This document shows positions 35,225 through 46,877 of a stretch of 64,000 nt of DNA, one piece after another (positions within the stretch are counted from its first letter, which is position 1; each line of letters opens with the position of its first letter). Origin of the DNA: Acanthosepion pharaonis (lineage: Eukaryota > Mollusca > Cephalopoda > Sepiida > Sepiidae); contig CAHIKZ030000958.1 in the NCBI GenBank assembly GCA_903632075.3, positions 798,501 to 862,500 on the forward strand, in the 5' to 3' direction. The position numbers and the translations under genes were made by a program. Below the pieces are notes generated by a model, which did no database searches, was not told the origin of the DNA, and saw only the letters and a list, made by a program, of their open reading frames with translations.

Positions 35225-35290
35225 TTTTTTTTACTTCTTCTGAAAGCCACACCTGGGCGCCGCCATTAAAGCATTCCGCTTTCAATGAGA
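35225..35290 (-). other. GC-rich spot with strong ATG context; possible first exon
   Basis: On the minus strand TTTAATGGCGGCGCCCAGG gives ATGGCGGCGCCC, a good start context in one of the few GC-rich spots of the window. The short frame MAAPRCGFQK can be followed by a splice-donor-like GTAAAA about 30 bases on. No homology is recognised, and the frame runs into poly-A immediately. It could be the first coding exon of a host gene on the minus strand or chance. Confidence 0.15.
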
Positions 35291-35724
35291 TTTAGAAAGC
35301 AGCTAACGATAGTTAAATTCTATGCCGTTGCCACTCAATATATGGATGCCCAAAAGTGCCAGAAAATATGCTCTCAAAGCGTTTGTTGAATACTGCTAAA
35401 TGAATAGCAAGATATTCAGTGTTGCAGGAAGATAAGAATAAAGATTGTGTTCGGAGCCATTTATATTGAGATAGATTCTTGAAGAAAATTATCACACTAG
35501 TTGCTTTATTTTTATTTATTTTTTTTTAATGGTGTTTTTTTTCCCGGCACAAGCATTAGTGAATGCAAGAGACTAGTCTGGATATTTCTTCTCTTTTTCT
35601 TTTTTTTTTTTTTTTTTAATCGTTTCACCATAAACAAGGCAATAAAGCCGCTAGGACACAAGGAGTTACTGAGTGTTAGAGAATATGAGAAAAACTACTA
35701 TTAAGGAGAGAGGGCAATAAAAGA

Positions 35725-35870
35725 ACAAGAATTAAGAAGACAGAAGATAATGATTAACATTGCATTTAAATTTTTGAAGATCAAAGTTGACTGTGTCACA
35801 AGAAGCTGGAAGAGAGTTCCACAAACGAGAACTTGCAAAACTTACCAATTCTACTTTCCACACTGATAGC
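35725..35870 (-). pseudogene. CR1/Jockey-like LINE C-terminal fragment
   Basis: Minus strand reads FASSRLWNSLPASCDTVNFD, then LQKFKCNVNHYLLSS, the typical end of CR1/Jockey-type reverse transcriptases. It is very short, so it is a heavily 5'-truncated insertion. Confidence 0.6.
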
Positions 35871-35879
35871 CATTACACT

Positions 35880-36770
35880 ACCCACGCCCCTTACTTTAGA
35901 ATAACAAGACAAAATATATTTTATATTTTAAAATAAAAACTAAGGCACTTCAATTTTTTATTTTTAATTACCTAATAGATTTGAGAGTGGGTGTGTGATC
36001 ACATTGGGAAAACCACTCTCATAACCACATCAAGTAGTAGCAACAAAAAGCTGTTTCCTCCATATTCAACATTGACAAGTACTGTCATGATGATAGATTG
36101 ATCCAGTATTTTTTAACAAAATCTTTCATAAAAATTTATAGCAATATTATAATGGCTGGTAGAAAATAAATGCTACCTTACCATCCCAATATTGCATTAC
36201 TGAATGCATGGTTAAGTATCACTTATATACATGAGTGGAACCAGACAAAGACATGTAGATATATATTTATGGAACTTGCATGCAATAATAGATTGTTCAA
36301 GCAGTGAAATAGGTTCACATTAAAAGACACAGAAAAGAGAAATGTATTAAAGTCTTACTTATGAGCTGGCATGTTTATGCCTGGCATCAGTAACTTTGCC
36401 TCAACAAAATCAGACAAGAGTCTGAAGATACATGTGCTGTCAATTCTGCAGGATGGGCACCAACTGGCCAGGCAGCTTAATTTTCATACCTCAAGCTAGA
36501 TTGTCATGCAAGACATTTTTTACCTCTGGAGATGAACATAAATTATGGTTGAATCAAGGAAAGAAAAACAAGTTTTATAATGCTACAGTAGTATTATTCA
36601 ATCAGCAAATTATTTTCCTTAGCTTTCCATGACTTTATGCCACCTTTCAGGTAAATTGTGTATTTACAACTATTTATTCCTGTCAGAATAGTAAGTCTGA
36701 TCAGTTCAATAAGGTCAAATTGGCAGCTGATCCAAAAAATGACCTACATCTATTGTTAAATGGGGCAAGA
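35880..36770. other. Unannotated stretch
   Basis: No gene or repeat family was recognised. There are only short reading frames without motifs. Confidence 0.5.
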
Positions 36771-36779
36771 TGAGGCTGC

Positions 36780-37545
36780 TTAATTTTAATGCTTCTAATA
36801 CGAAACTGAACTCTTTTAATCATCTGAGAGAACACTTTTATCTTCCATCATCATGGCTGATGCTAACCTCGAGGAGAATGATTCATTGCACCTTCTCAGA
36901 CTAACATTACCCACTGACATAAAGTAGAAAGAGTACATTGAACCCATTGCTAAGTCTGAAGCTGGGAAAGTTGGATCACTGTATCAAGTTAAACAATTTT
37001 CCTTGTCAGAATCAATCATACATATTTATAAATCTACCATTCATCCATTATTGAATATTGCTGCCATATATGGTCCAGTTCTCCTGCTATATATTTAGAG
37101 ATTTTTGATAAAACCCAAGGAAGAATATGCAATTTTATTGGTCCTGACCTGGCATCTTAGTTTCAGTCACTTTCCCACTGCCATAACATAGCTTCCCTGT
37201 GCCTTTTCTATAAATACTTTCATGTTAATTATTCCGATGAACTTTCTTCTATGGTACCTAGAGTTTATGAATTTAAGCGCAGTACTAGATTGAGAGCAAG
37301 GTCTCATCCTTTTACAGTTGAAATGGCGAGATATAACTGTAAATTCTACACTAACAGTTTCTTCTACCACCCTTCTCATTTGTGGAACTCTCTTCTGGCT
37401 TCTTGTTTCCCAGTCAACTTTGGTTTATCTTCTATCTTCTTAATCCTTGTTCTTTTATTGTCCTTTCTCCTTAATAGTATATTTTCCTCATATTCTCTAA
37501 CACTCAGTAACCTTTTGCATCTTAGTGGCTTTATTACCTTGTTGG
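36780..37545 (+). pseudogene. CR1/Jockey-like LINE reverse transcriptase, C-terminal part
   Basis: Frame-broken remnant of the C-terminal third of a LINE reverse transcriptase. In order: EPIAKSEAGKVGSLYQVKQF (about 36938), IIHIYKSTIHPLLN (about 37015), a decayed LDKxQRR-like region, then from 37245 an open run SSMVPRVYEFKRSTRLRARSHPFTVEMARYNCKFYTNSFF and PSHLWNSLLASCFPVNF. The RT catalytic core lies upstream and is missing. A second copy is at 19020-19345. Confidence 0.7.
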
Positions 37546-37840
37546 GGTGAAATGATTAAAAAATAATTCCATCATAGAAAATTAATTTGGTTCTAATTTA
37601 ATGAATTGGTTCTAATTTAATGAATTGTTTGAGGAAATTTTGTGATTTCTTGAACTTGTTGGAACCATTAATCAGAAGAAGAATATTGTATAGAATGAAA
37701 CAAAATGTTTGAGATTGAATGAATATGCAGTGTGGAAGAACTTCTCATCTTAGTTACATGATTATTTGTTGTATCACATTTATAATAAAAGGACAGACAC
37801 TGTTATGTAAGAAAAAATACCAGTCTACTTCCTTGCCTAT

Positions 37841-37955
37841 GAAAAGGTAATTTCTATTCCATTGTGTTATTCAAACAAGCTAATTGCTCATTGTAAAAAA
37901 AAGATAATTTCTATTCTATTGTGTCATTCAGACAAGTCAGTTGTTTATTGTAGAA
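37841..37955. repeat. Two-copy tandem repeat (about 57 bp)
   Basis: Unit beginning AATTTCTATTCCATTGTG and ending TCATTGTA is present twice with scattered differences. A 19-bp direct duplication (GGTTCTAATTTAATGAATT) also lies at about 37590-37628. Confidence 0.8.
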
Positions 37956-38470
37956 TTATGTAAGAACAATTTATTAAGGATTCATCAATTTGTAATAACT
38001 CCCCTTGAATCCTACCAAGCACAAAGAATTTTACCATATTCCATTTAAATTGTGATATGATTTTCTTTTATGGTTATGTAAAAGATCCATTTTTCATCAC
38101 TAATGATAACTGTATTCAAAAATGACATTTTTCTAACTCAAATCAAAAGGACATGCATTTTAATACTGACCTAAATTCATGTCTGAGTATTGTTGACACA
38201 CCTCTTATTTTGAAACCTTTGCATGTATTGACTTGTATCTGTGGTCATTTACTGTAATCCAACATATTCAGGGGTCACAATTTTATTTTCTATTCATGTA
38301 TATTGTTAAGTATCTAAAAGGTATGTTCAAGGGGGTAAATAACATATATATATATATATATATATATATTAAGAAATGGACAAAGTCCGACAATTTATTT
38401 ATTAAAGACATTTTTAAAATTTATTTATTAAAGACATCTATAAAAAGAACGTTAAACATAAAATGTCTAA

Positions 38471-38480
<10 letters not shown>

Positions 38481-38527
<47 letters not shown>
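38481..38527. repeat. (TA)n microsatellite
   Basis: A second TA tract is at 38344-38370. Between them is a segment shared with 5080-5120 (GGACAAAGTCCGACAATTTATT). Confidence 0.9.
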
Positions 38528-38532
<5 letters not shown>

Positions 38533-39380
38533 CTTTGAATCAACACTGCATGAAAATGTCAGTTTCACACTTCACATCAATCTACTATTATATACGTATA
38601 AATACATATTTGCATGGACAAATGGTAGAAATATAAATGTATAAAATAAATTCTGACAAGAATAATTGTCTAATACAACACAGTGAACCAACTTTCCCAG
38701 CAGCAGACCTAGCAATTGATTCAATATAATCTTTCCACTTCACGTCAGCAAAAAAAATGTTCAAAGTTCATATTTTGGTTATGTTTTCTTTCAGATATGT
38801 TTGATTGTCTCAGTCATTATCAAGAACTGGCATCAAGCATGGTAGACAAGATTTTGATGATTACATCTTGGCATTTTTTTTAATGTTGGAATTCAAATTA
38901 ATCAAAAGTGATATGTAAAACAGTTACACAGAACTATACCACAATGGAAAAGAATGCAGGAAATATTTAAACATATTATTATTATTTATGCATATTAAAT
39001 ATTTTATACACAATCTAAGATGGGAAAACGATATATAAACTTTTATACATTCAAACAATTTTAGGAATGTCTGTGACAAATTTACATTCAGGTTCTTACA
39101 ACATTTCACCTTTCTTGGCAGGTCTTCTATTATCAAAATGTGCAATATTTGATAAGCGATAAAAACAAACAAAAAGAAAAGAAACTAAATGAAATTGGCT
39201 ACACCATATACCCAAACACATATTAAAAAAAAAAAATTAAATTTAAAATTTCAGCATCCACTCTCCTTCATGCACATGTGTAATGACATCAACATAAACA
39301 TCACTTTAGTTTGTGTAAGTCCTAAATGACAAAACATGTCAAACAAAAAGTTTTTTCCACTTTGTCATTGATTTTCCTGG

Positions 39381-39423
<43 letters not shown>

Positions 39424-39453
39424 GTGTGTGTGTGTGCGTGTATATATATATAT
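39381..39453. repeat. (GATA)n, (TG)n and (TA)n compound microsatellite
   Basis: About ten GATA units, then TG and TA units. Confidence 0.95.
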
Positions 39454-39749
39454 GTGTAGATATTTATTTGTAAATATTATGAAACTGAAGTAGCCTCGTA
39501 TTGTTGTTATATCTCTTTAAGCTAGAATTATTATTTTATGTCATATATGAAATTTTAACCTACTTTAGTCAAATGACAAGCTTTCTCAGCTGTATTGTAG
39601 GGGTAGCCTATTGTCCAGTTCACACCCTGCCCCAGTCTTTTGAACAAGACTAGAGGTTCATCTCTTGTTTCCTGCTTAAGATTGGGTTTCTGTTCCCTTC
39701 TAAAATCTACATTATACTCTTAATATATTTGCCTGAACCCTGAAATTTT

Positions 39750-39890
39750 ATTTGCTAATTGAATTTTGACCACTTTAAGTCTAGAATTAGCTATCTTTCC
39801 TGTTATCTTACCCTTTCTTATACAACTTCACACAGTAACCCTCTACCTTGAGTGGCCCTTGGGCCTGGTATTGGATGAACATTAGTAAAA
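39750..39890 (+). pseudogene. CR1/Jockey-like LINE tail
   Basis: Plus strand reads FDHFKSRISYL then the 3' segment AACCCTCTACCTTGAGTGGCC, which matches the tail of the minus-strand copy at 10670-10870. Confidence 0.45.
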
Positions 39891-40094
39891 CAAACAATAT
39901 ACCCTCTTATTCATGCACATGTGTAATTACATCAATGTAAACATCACTTTAGTCTGATGAAATCCTACTGGATGAAAAACATCACACAAAAAATGTTTTC
40001 CACCTTGTCATAGATTTTCCTAAAACAATTTAAGATACTGTCTTTTGTGGTGAAAAATATTTAAGTGCTTTCTTTTTTTTTGTTTGTTTTTTGT

Positions 40095-42080
40095 ATAATA
40101 ATGGTTCCTAGATTCAGGAATGCAATGATTCACTGCAAAACCTACCTAAGTGCCGACTATGGAAGCAACCATTGCCCTGTTATATGTAACCTAAGAGTGA
40201 AACTACAGAAACTGAAGAAGTTAAACACAGCACCCAAATTGCAATACAACAAACTCCTAAGTGACCCAAACCTGAAGGAAAAATATATGGACAGTGTGAA
40301 AAGAAAATATGAGGGACAAAATGGAAATGGAAACTCAAAATTGGAAATACTAAGTGAAGTTTTAGTAACATCAGCAAATGATATCATCCCAAAGGAGAAT
40401 GAACGAAAAAGAAAAAAATGAATGGATCACGGATGAAATTCTCGACATGATGTAAAGGAGACAAAAAACTTTGCCAAGATATGGAATGGAATACAGAAAA
40501 TTACACAACAAAATAAGGACCAAATGCAGGCAGCCTAAAGAAGAGTGGATAAACGAAAAATATGCAAAAATAGATTGAGTACCACAGACAAAGGAGATAT
40601 GTATAAAAAAATAAGGAAACAAGACAGAAGGCATGCTCATCAACAGTCTGCATAAAATCCAAGGATGGAACACTCATATTAGAGAAGGAAAAAATTCTTC
40701 AAAAATTCTGGAATGAATATATTGGAGAAATTTTCCACAACAAAAGAATTACACAGAATTATCGACAGGCCTGAAATTCTAAAAACCAAAGTAGAAGCTA
40801 CACTGGCCAATTGAACAGAAACAAGGCAGCAGGGCCAGACGGAATTGTAACAGAGATGCTGACAGCCTTAGATGATTTAGGCTTAGACAAATAATAAATG
40901 AAATCCACAACAGTGGAGATATACCATATCTAAGCAGATCTATTTTCATAGCATTGCCTAAGAAATCAGACACAAACAAATGTGTACTTCACTGAATAAT
41001 CAGTCTCATAACAAAACTCATCATCCATATTTTGATGAATAGAGCACACAACAGAATCAGACCAGAGATAGGACAAGAACAGTGCAGGTTCATTAGAGGC
41101 AACAGAACAAGGAACGCAATATTCATGCTCAGAATGTTATCAGAAAGAGCAATACAAATGCAGAAAAATGTGCACCTGTGTTTTATAGACTATGCAAAAG
41201 CGTTCAACAAAGTACACCACAAAGACCTGTTAGAACTTCACAGTAACCTTGACATATTTGGGAAAGACATTAGAATAATCAAAAACCTCTAGAGCAAGAT
41301 GTCTAAGCATAAACTACAAGAAGACAAAATGCATGGTCATCAGCACAAAGATGAGCCCGAAATATGATTTACAGCTCAGGGACACTAAAATCAAGCAGGT
41401 GTGGAAATTTAAATATCTGCGAAGGTGTTCTGACAGAGAATGGAAAGTGCAATGCTAAGATCCAAAGACATAGTGGGATGGCCAAAGATGCATTCCAAAG
41501 CTAGGTAGAGTATTATGAGACAGGAGGATTTCGTTGGTAACAAAGAAAAGAATATTGAACTGCTACGTGATGTCTGTCCTCCTTTACAGCAGCAAATGTT
41601 GGTCAGTCTCCTCAAAGATGAAGAAGAGACTTGAGACAACAGAGGTATGGTTCTACAGAAGGATGCTAAGGATACCATGGACCAAACATGTGAGCAATGA
41701 TGAGGTTTTGGAGAGGATATATAGATATTTATTAAGCTTAGCTTACGTCTGGCACAAACTACAAGTATTGGTTAGAGCAGAAAGTGGAAGAACATCAGGA
41801 AGAGACAGCTGAAATTTCTGGAACATATAATGAGAAAGGATGGCTTGGAAAATCTGATACTCACAAGTCAGACAGAGTGAAAAAAGGACAAGGGAAAGCA
41901 ACATGTGACATACTTAACAGGCTTAAGCAAGTTGATGACAGAACAGGGTCTAGGAGAAATAACAAAAAGACAAAACTTATTTTGTCTTTTTGTTATTTCT
42001 ACAGAAGAACAAGGGATAGGAAAAAGTAGAGAGCTATGATTGCCTATGTCCTGAAAGGACACAGCATATAAAAGAAGAAT
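40095..42080 (+). pseudogene. RTE (BovB-like) LINE polyprotein, broken and internally deleted
   Basis: The longest RTE copy. It opens in the end of the apurinic-like endonuclease (DYGSNHCPVICNLRVKL, about 40158) and continues through a linker (40205-40418). RT blocks follow: a decayed AAGPDGIVTEML (about 40830), then RIRPEIGQEQCRFIRGNRT and CFIDYAKAFNKVHHKDLLE at 41059-41235. After IIKNL (41288) a deletion removes the YADD active-site region and joins to CKKTKCMVIS-like sequence. The C-terminal blocks LNCYVMSVLLYSSKCW and WFYRRMLRIPWTKHVSN (41560-41700) are readable. RTE elements copy themselves by target-primed reverse transcription. This copy cannot, with stops, frameshifts and the catalytic loss. 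Confidence 0.85.
41955..42000. repeat. Perfect 21-bp-arm hairpin
   Basis: AGAAATAACAAAAAGACAAAA (41955-41975) and its exact complement (41980-42000) are separated by CTTA. It lies near the 3' end of the RTE, where other copies have only the left-arm-like sequence, so the right arm looks like a templated inverted duplication. Confidence 0.9.
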
Positions 42081-42081
42081 A

Positions 42082-42300
42082 ATGGTAATATTAGCCATTT
42101 CCCTACAAGGAAACATTTGGCATTCATTGACTGAGCAGCTAGTACTGCTTACAGCTGAAATCTACAAAATATTTCTCTTAAAACAATTTTTCAAGAAAAC
42201 GGGTTTCTCAAGTCTAGTAACTGTTCTCATTCTTTACAGTACTGATGGGGGTTTCCTTCCTAACCCTTTATTTGAAATAGTACAGATGAAGAGAGGCCCT
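42082..42300 (+). repeat. Repeat family D, copy 1
   Basis: Matches 57557-57780 and 61209-61380: GGTAATATTAGCCATTTCC, AGGAAACATTTGGCATTC, ACGGGTTTCTCAAGTC, and TTTGAAATAGT. It starts directly at the end of the RTE 3' tail. It is probably the body of a tRNA-headed SINE, whose head is visible at 57468-57545. Confidence 0.6.
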
Positions 42301-42540
42301 AGGCTATTCCACTTGTGAGACCCCTCCAAATCCCTCATTCTCGTAGTGTGAAGTGCTAAATTAAACAATTTGAGTAAAGCCGAGGATGATGAGGGGTGTT
42401 TAAAATCACTTTAGAGTCTACAATGCATTATGGCAGCATGTGTAAGAAAGAGCTATGACAGTGTCAAAAATATGCACCTTGGCTAGAGGGCCCCAAAATT
42501 TTGAGGCCCTAGGATTCAGCTTGCTTGGTTCATAGGTAAA

Positions 42541-43120
42541 TCTGGCACTGCATATTGGAATAGAGAAGGATGACTTCCAAAAACTAAACAAGGAATTAAG
42601 AAACTGGTAATTTTCATTAGAAACAAAAAAAGTACTGAATACTTCTACATAGCAGTAAATGATCAAAAATTTCTTCACAGATGAAGAGAATACTTGAGGC
42701 ATTAGAGATGTTGTTCTACAGAAGGATGCTGAGAATAGAACATGTGAGCAACAAAAATCTTTTAAGGAAAATGAGAACAAAAAGGACACTTATACTTATA
42801 ATCAGAAAGAGACAATTGAAATTTCTGAGACTCATGTGGAAGGAAGTTGTGGAAAATTTAGTACTCAGAGGACATATTGAAGGTATGAGTGAGAGAGGGA
42901 TGTACCTACCTAATGAGTTTATGAAACTATATAGATATTTATTAAGCTTAGATCTGGCACAAAACTACAAGTATTGGTTAGAGCAGAAAGTGGAAGGGAT
43001 AGTAAAAGAACAAATGTTGTTTAGAGCTAGAAAAGATGGGAGGCTGTGAAGAACTCCTCCGTCCACGTCATTTCTTGAAGCGCCACGGCATATAAAAGGA
43101 GAATCTTTATCTCACATCTC
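42541..43120 (+). pseudogene. RTE LINE 3' fragment, second tandem copy
   Basis: C-terminal RTE blocks: MKRILEALEMLFYRRMLRIE (42681-42740), TKRTLILIIRKRQLKFLRLMW (about 42775-42835), ENLVLRGHIEGMSERG (about 42855). After an inserted stretch (42928-42985) come EGIVKEQMLFRARKDGRL and a tail CCTCCGTCCACGTC to GCATATAAAAGG. The frame is open for 122 codons from 42681. The stretch ATATAGATATTTATTAAGC ... GGTTAGAGCAGAAAGTGG is shared with the upstream copy at 41718-41787, so the two copies are related by duplication or come from one subfamily carrying this insert. Confidence 0.8.
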
Positions 43121-43289
43121 CAAAAATAAAAATAAAAAAATTGCGAGTTAAAGGTTAATTTTCTTTACCGTTTAAAAACACCATGTAAGTAAATAACCCA
43201 AACCTTAGATGAAGATAATCATTAATTTTGCGTTTATGTTCGTCTCAGCTACCGTAGTTTAAAAAAAAAAAAAAAAAACAATAAAAAAG

Positions 43290-43665
43290 CATGGGTTTCT
43301 CTCGCAAGCAGCAGCCAAAGTCGCCATGTGCCGGCAGCTTGGTTTCAGCATTTGATTCGTGTCTTTTTATTTTTATTTCTCTCTCTCTCTCATCATGGGC
43401 AATGGAAGTCACTCCTCCACTTTATCTGATTGTTTATTGGCTTTGTTGTGAGATTAGAAGCGGGGAAAATCAAACAGAATATTCATTTTTATGGCCTGTT
43501 AATTGTGCCATAAAAATACTTCCTGAAAAATGAAGAATGGGTCTTTGGGGAAAGATACAGTCTGCTGGATATCTTCTGCAACATTAATTCACTTGAACAA
43601 CGGGATTTCTTTAATGAACTCTTTCCGATTGTACTTGCCTTTTTATCAATAGAAATGAATGTACG
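43290..43665. promoter_or_regulatory. Complex non-repeat segment with homeodomain-like palindrome; candidate regulatory element
   Basis: Unlike its surroundings this stretch has balanced composition and no repeat partner. It contains TTTTTATGGC (43486-43495) and its exact complement GCCATAAAAA (43507-43516) around CTGTTAATTGT. TTTATGGC is the type of site bound by posterior Hox/Cdx proteins and TTAATTG by other homeodomain proteins. ACTTCCTG (ETS-like) and more TTAAT motifs follow. The function is inferred from motif look alone. Confidence 0.25.
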
Positions 43666-44045
43666 ATAAATTTAACGAAACGTTGTATTATCAAATTCAA
43701 ATTTTCATATTCTTATCTTTGCATACTGCAGTCATCTATTTTATTTTTATTAATTATTATTGTTTTACTTTTCAAATTTTTTAACATAAGGTTGTAATTG
43801 TTACTAATTTAATTTTATTGAATTTTAATGGATTATGGACTGTCCCTTCATTTTTTACTTATTGACCAACAGTCCTTATTGACACCAGACTAACTTAGTT
43901 GTTAGTGACTGATACACTTTTTTTTTAACTTTTAAGGCCAACTTGAGACCACCACACAGTCTTCCACATATAGAAGCAAGGAAAAGTACCACTTGTGAAA
44001 GATATGGAGTTGTATATATTTCAGATCATTGATTTCTTTTTTTTA

Positions 44046-44149
44046 TAACATCATTGATTCGAGGAATGCATTTATTCTCTTCTTTTCATGTGGATTGGAA
44101 ACCTGACTCAAGCTGAATAATACATTCATTCCTCGAACCAATGATGTTA
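44046..44149. repeat. Inverted repeat (26-bp arms)
   Basis: TAACATCATTGATTCGAGGA... (44046-44071) and ...TCCTCGAACCAATGATGTTA (44124-44149) are near-perfect complements around 52 bp. Possible small foldback element. Confidence 0.7.
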
Positions 44150-44205
44150 CAAAATACAATACACACACACATACACATGACGTCACTTTGGATTAATTTG
44201 AATTA

Positions 44206-44237
<32 letters not shown>

Positions 44238-44275
44238 ATGATTTACTAAGTGTAATTTGATGTTAGACAAAGAAA

Positions 44276-44345
44276 GTTGCAAGTATGGGACACCCAGTGA
44301 GTGTTGAACTCACTACATAGTTATAATTGATCTAGCAAGTCAAAT
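44276..44345 (-). mobile_element. tRNA-like SINE head fragment
   Basis: Minus strand has the B-box-like GTGAGTTCAACACTCACTGG, also seen on the plus strand at 57252-57272 and 57515-57532. Confidence 0.35.
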
Positions 44346-44579
44346 TTGCTATTATTGCACCATGTTGAAGTGTGTATATATATATAAAAATGTATGTGTA
44401 AAAGTTCAGAGATAAATAAAATATATCTGTAAAAAAGACAATATTGCTGAAAAGAATGAAAGGGGTTTCCTCTTGTCATTTCTTTCCTTAATGACAACAA
44501 AATAGAAAAAGATTTTGTGTGATGTACTTCAACTTTTAGAATTTTGTCTTTTGCCAATTCATTATTATAGATTTCCCTC

Positions 44580-44610
<31 letters not shown>

Positions 44611-44612
<2 letters not shown>

Positions 44613-44741
44613 ATTATTTATTCAAAACTTATAACATAAATATGTTATAAAATCACTACAAAAACCAGAGGTGTTGAAACAAAAAAATGGCTACTTTTGT
44701 AGTGATTTTATAACATGTTATAATTTTCGAATAAATAATTA
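44611..44741. repeat. Inverted repeat (about 47-53-bp arms)
   Basis: Arms 44611-44663 and 44695-44741 (TTTTGTAGTGATTTTATAAC / its complement, plus TAATTATTTATTC / GAATAAATAATTA) enclose about 31 bp. A GAGCACTC block follows on the right, shared with 5210 and 17960. Confidence 0.75.
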
Positions 44742-44828
44742 TATTCGCTCTACTCTGTATTGAGCACTCTTTTAAGAATAGTAATTGTTGGTTATTGGAA
44801 TTTATTCCGTATACACCAATCCTATACT

Positions 44829-44832
<4 letters not shown>

Positions 44833-44900
<68 letters not shown>
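44833..44900. repeat. (TA)n microsatellite
   Basis: Long TA tract with one CA interruption. Smaller TA tracts are at 44206-44236, 44589-44612 and 45136-45159. Confidence 0.95.
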
Positions 44901-45159
44901 CTTTATATGCTCACCTATGTTTAGCCGACTTAATGTATAGTATTGATCCTTGATATTTCTTTTCTTTTTTTTGGCGTGAATTTAACCCCTGCAGAAAAAA
45001 AATTACCTGTTTATAGTGCAACCAGTTACTGAAAATACATAATTTTTGACCTCTTAAAAAAAAATTACCTGTGTATAGTGCAGATTTGTTTTTAGAAAAA
45101 ACTGATCATAAAAACTCACACTATACTCAAGTAGTATATATATATATATATATATATAA

Positions 45160-46800
45160 GGGAGAGATTAAAGTTCTTCCAATTAGAGAACAGTGTATAT
45201 TTTAAAGTGAAAAGAGAAAAATATGGAAAATAAAGTATAATATATATTTTTTAAAATTTAAATAAATAAAAAACCCACATTATAACCAAAAACATTTTTG
45301 TCTTCTCTTTTCTCTTTAAAATATATACTGTATGTATATATCTTCTCTCTAGTCAAATCTGATATACATACAATACACAGTATACACACACAGATCTACG
45401 GATAGATACAAATAGATTTAGAAATTTTCAGTTCAAGATTCAGCTAAGAACAATGTCAGATGATAGATTTATTTATATGGCATCATATGTAAATCATCAT
45501 CATGTAAGCTGTTTTGACTTGATGTCCTGCTGCAAATCAATGTGATTTCTCATCTTCTGCAACTTTGTAAATATCTCTTATCAGTCTTCTCCAAACCTTC
45601 CTGTTCTATGCTAACTTACAAATATCAAAGACCTAAATAGTGCTGTTTTCAATTCTCTTCAAAGATTTTACAGGGAATTAACCTGATGATAAAAATAATT
45701 TATTTTACACAAAATAATTTTATTTACACATAATATTTTTACATTTGTAATAACCACCAATATTTTCATGACTAAATTTTACTTGAAAAAATGTTTAAAT
45801 TGTAAATTTTTTGTTTACATAAAGATTAATTGCTGATGTATCTCTGCTGAAAAAAATGTTTTACAAAGATTCCAACACAAGACAAATGGGATTGTCTTAA
45901 AAAATTGTTTTAAAAACAGTATTTAAGTTTTCAGGAAAATTTTTCAAGTATTGAAATCTTTAAGCATTTTTATTTTTCAAGCAATCATTTTCTTGGTTTT
46001 ATCTTTCTAGAAATGTAAAAAATAGGACTAGAAATTTTATTTTAATTGCTAGCCATGGACTTCTGGTTAGTATCAAAAAAAAAAAAATCAGAGATCCTCG
46101 TTAGTGGATGATCTCGGAATAAAAAATGAATTTACCGAGATATATTACCCTCTTAATTGATTTAAAAAAACTGTTCAGAAAGAAAATTACAATTTAAAAA
46201 AATAAGCGTTACTGAAATTAGAAATTCTGTACCCCGTTCCCAAGTAGGCATGGAGCCTCCACACAGTTGAGAGGTTTGGGGTAGTAAGCACCGGCCCTGT
46301 CACTTATTATAATTGATGATTGACAATATAACTTAGGTAGAAAAAAGTAATAAGTACAAAAAGCAAAAAAACACTTCTGAAACTAGACATTTTAGGGCTC
46401 CAACCTCATTGGAGGTTCCTGCATAATACACACTGCACGAGCCATACAGATACATGATGTATATTAGTTGATGACTGACAATGTAATGTCAGTTTAAAAA
46501 TAATTTTAGAAAATTGGTAGATGGGCATAAAACAGTGCTGAATAAAAATAGCAGAGGCCACAACATGGCCCAAAAATATGGTCCCCTCCTCGGTCAAGGG
46601 TTTTGCAGTAAGATGCTATCAGTATGTACACAAGAAAGAAAGTATTTATTTTACACAACAAATACTTGTTTTTCAGCATAATCTCTTGTCAATGCACTTA
46701 ATTCAGTAGTGAATATTAAATATATAGACTGAACATTATACAGTGAACATTTCAAATCAAAATTCAGTTCATAATTATATGTAAAAATTAAGACATTTAT
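45160..46800. other. Largely unannotated stretch
   Basis: AT-rich, with no convincing genes. Two short related segments (GTCACTTATTATAATTGATGATTGACAATATAAC near 46290 and a similar one near 46460) suggest an old local duplication. Nothing else was recognised. Confidence 0.4.
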
Positions 46801-46877
46801 ACACCTTCATTATACATATACACACACACATATATATATATATATATTTATATATGAAGAAATATAGTCTTAAGGTG

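Larger units (their letters stand above)
39261..40023. repeat. Direct-repeat pair bracketing a LINE tail and microsatellites
   Basis: Copies of about 120 bp at 39261-39379 and 39902-40023 share CATGCACATGTGTAA, ACATCACTTTAG, and TTTTCCAC plus ATTTTCCT, in the same orientation. The second copy holds CTGATGAAATCCTACTGGATGAAA, the hammerhead-like core also found at 52831. The interior has (GATA)n and (TG)n tracts and a LINE tail near 39750-39890. A pair of Penelope-type pseudo-LTRs is possible. Confidence 0.5.

Noticed and set aside
35022..35285. 87-codon minus-strand frame starting at a TTG
   Set aside because: The frame has no ATG start, crosses a poly-A run coding for poly-Lys and has no recognisable domain. 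Only the nearby ATG context is kept as a weak candidate.
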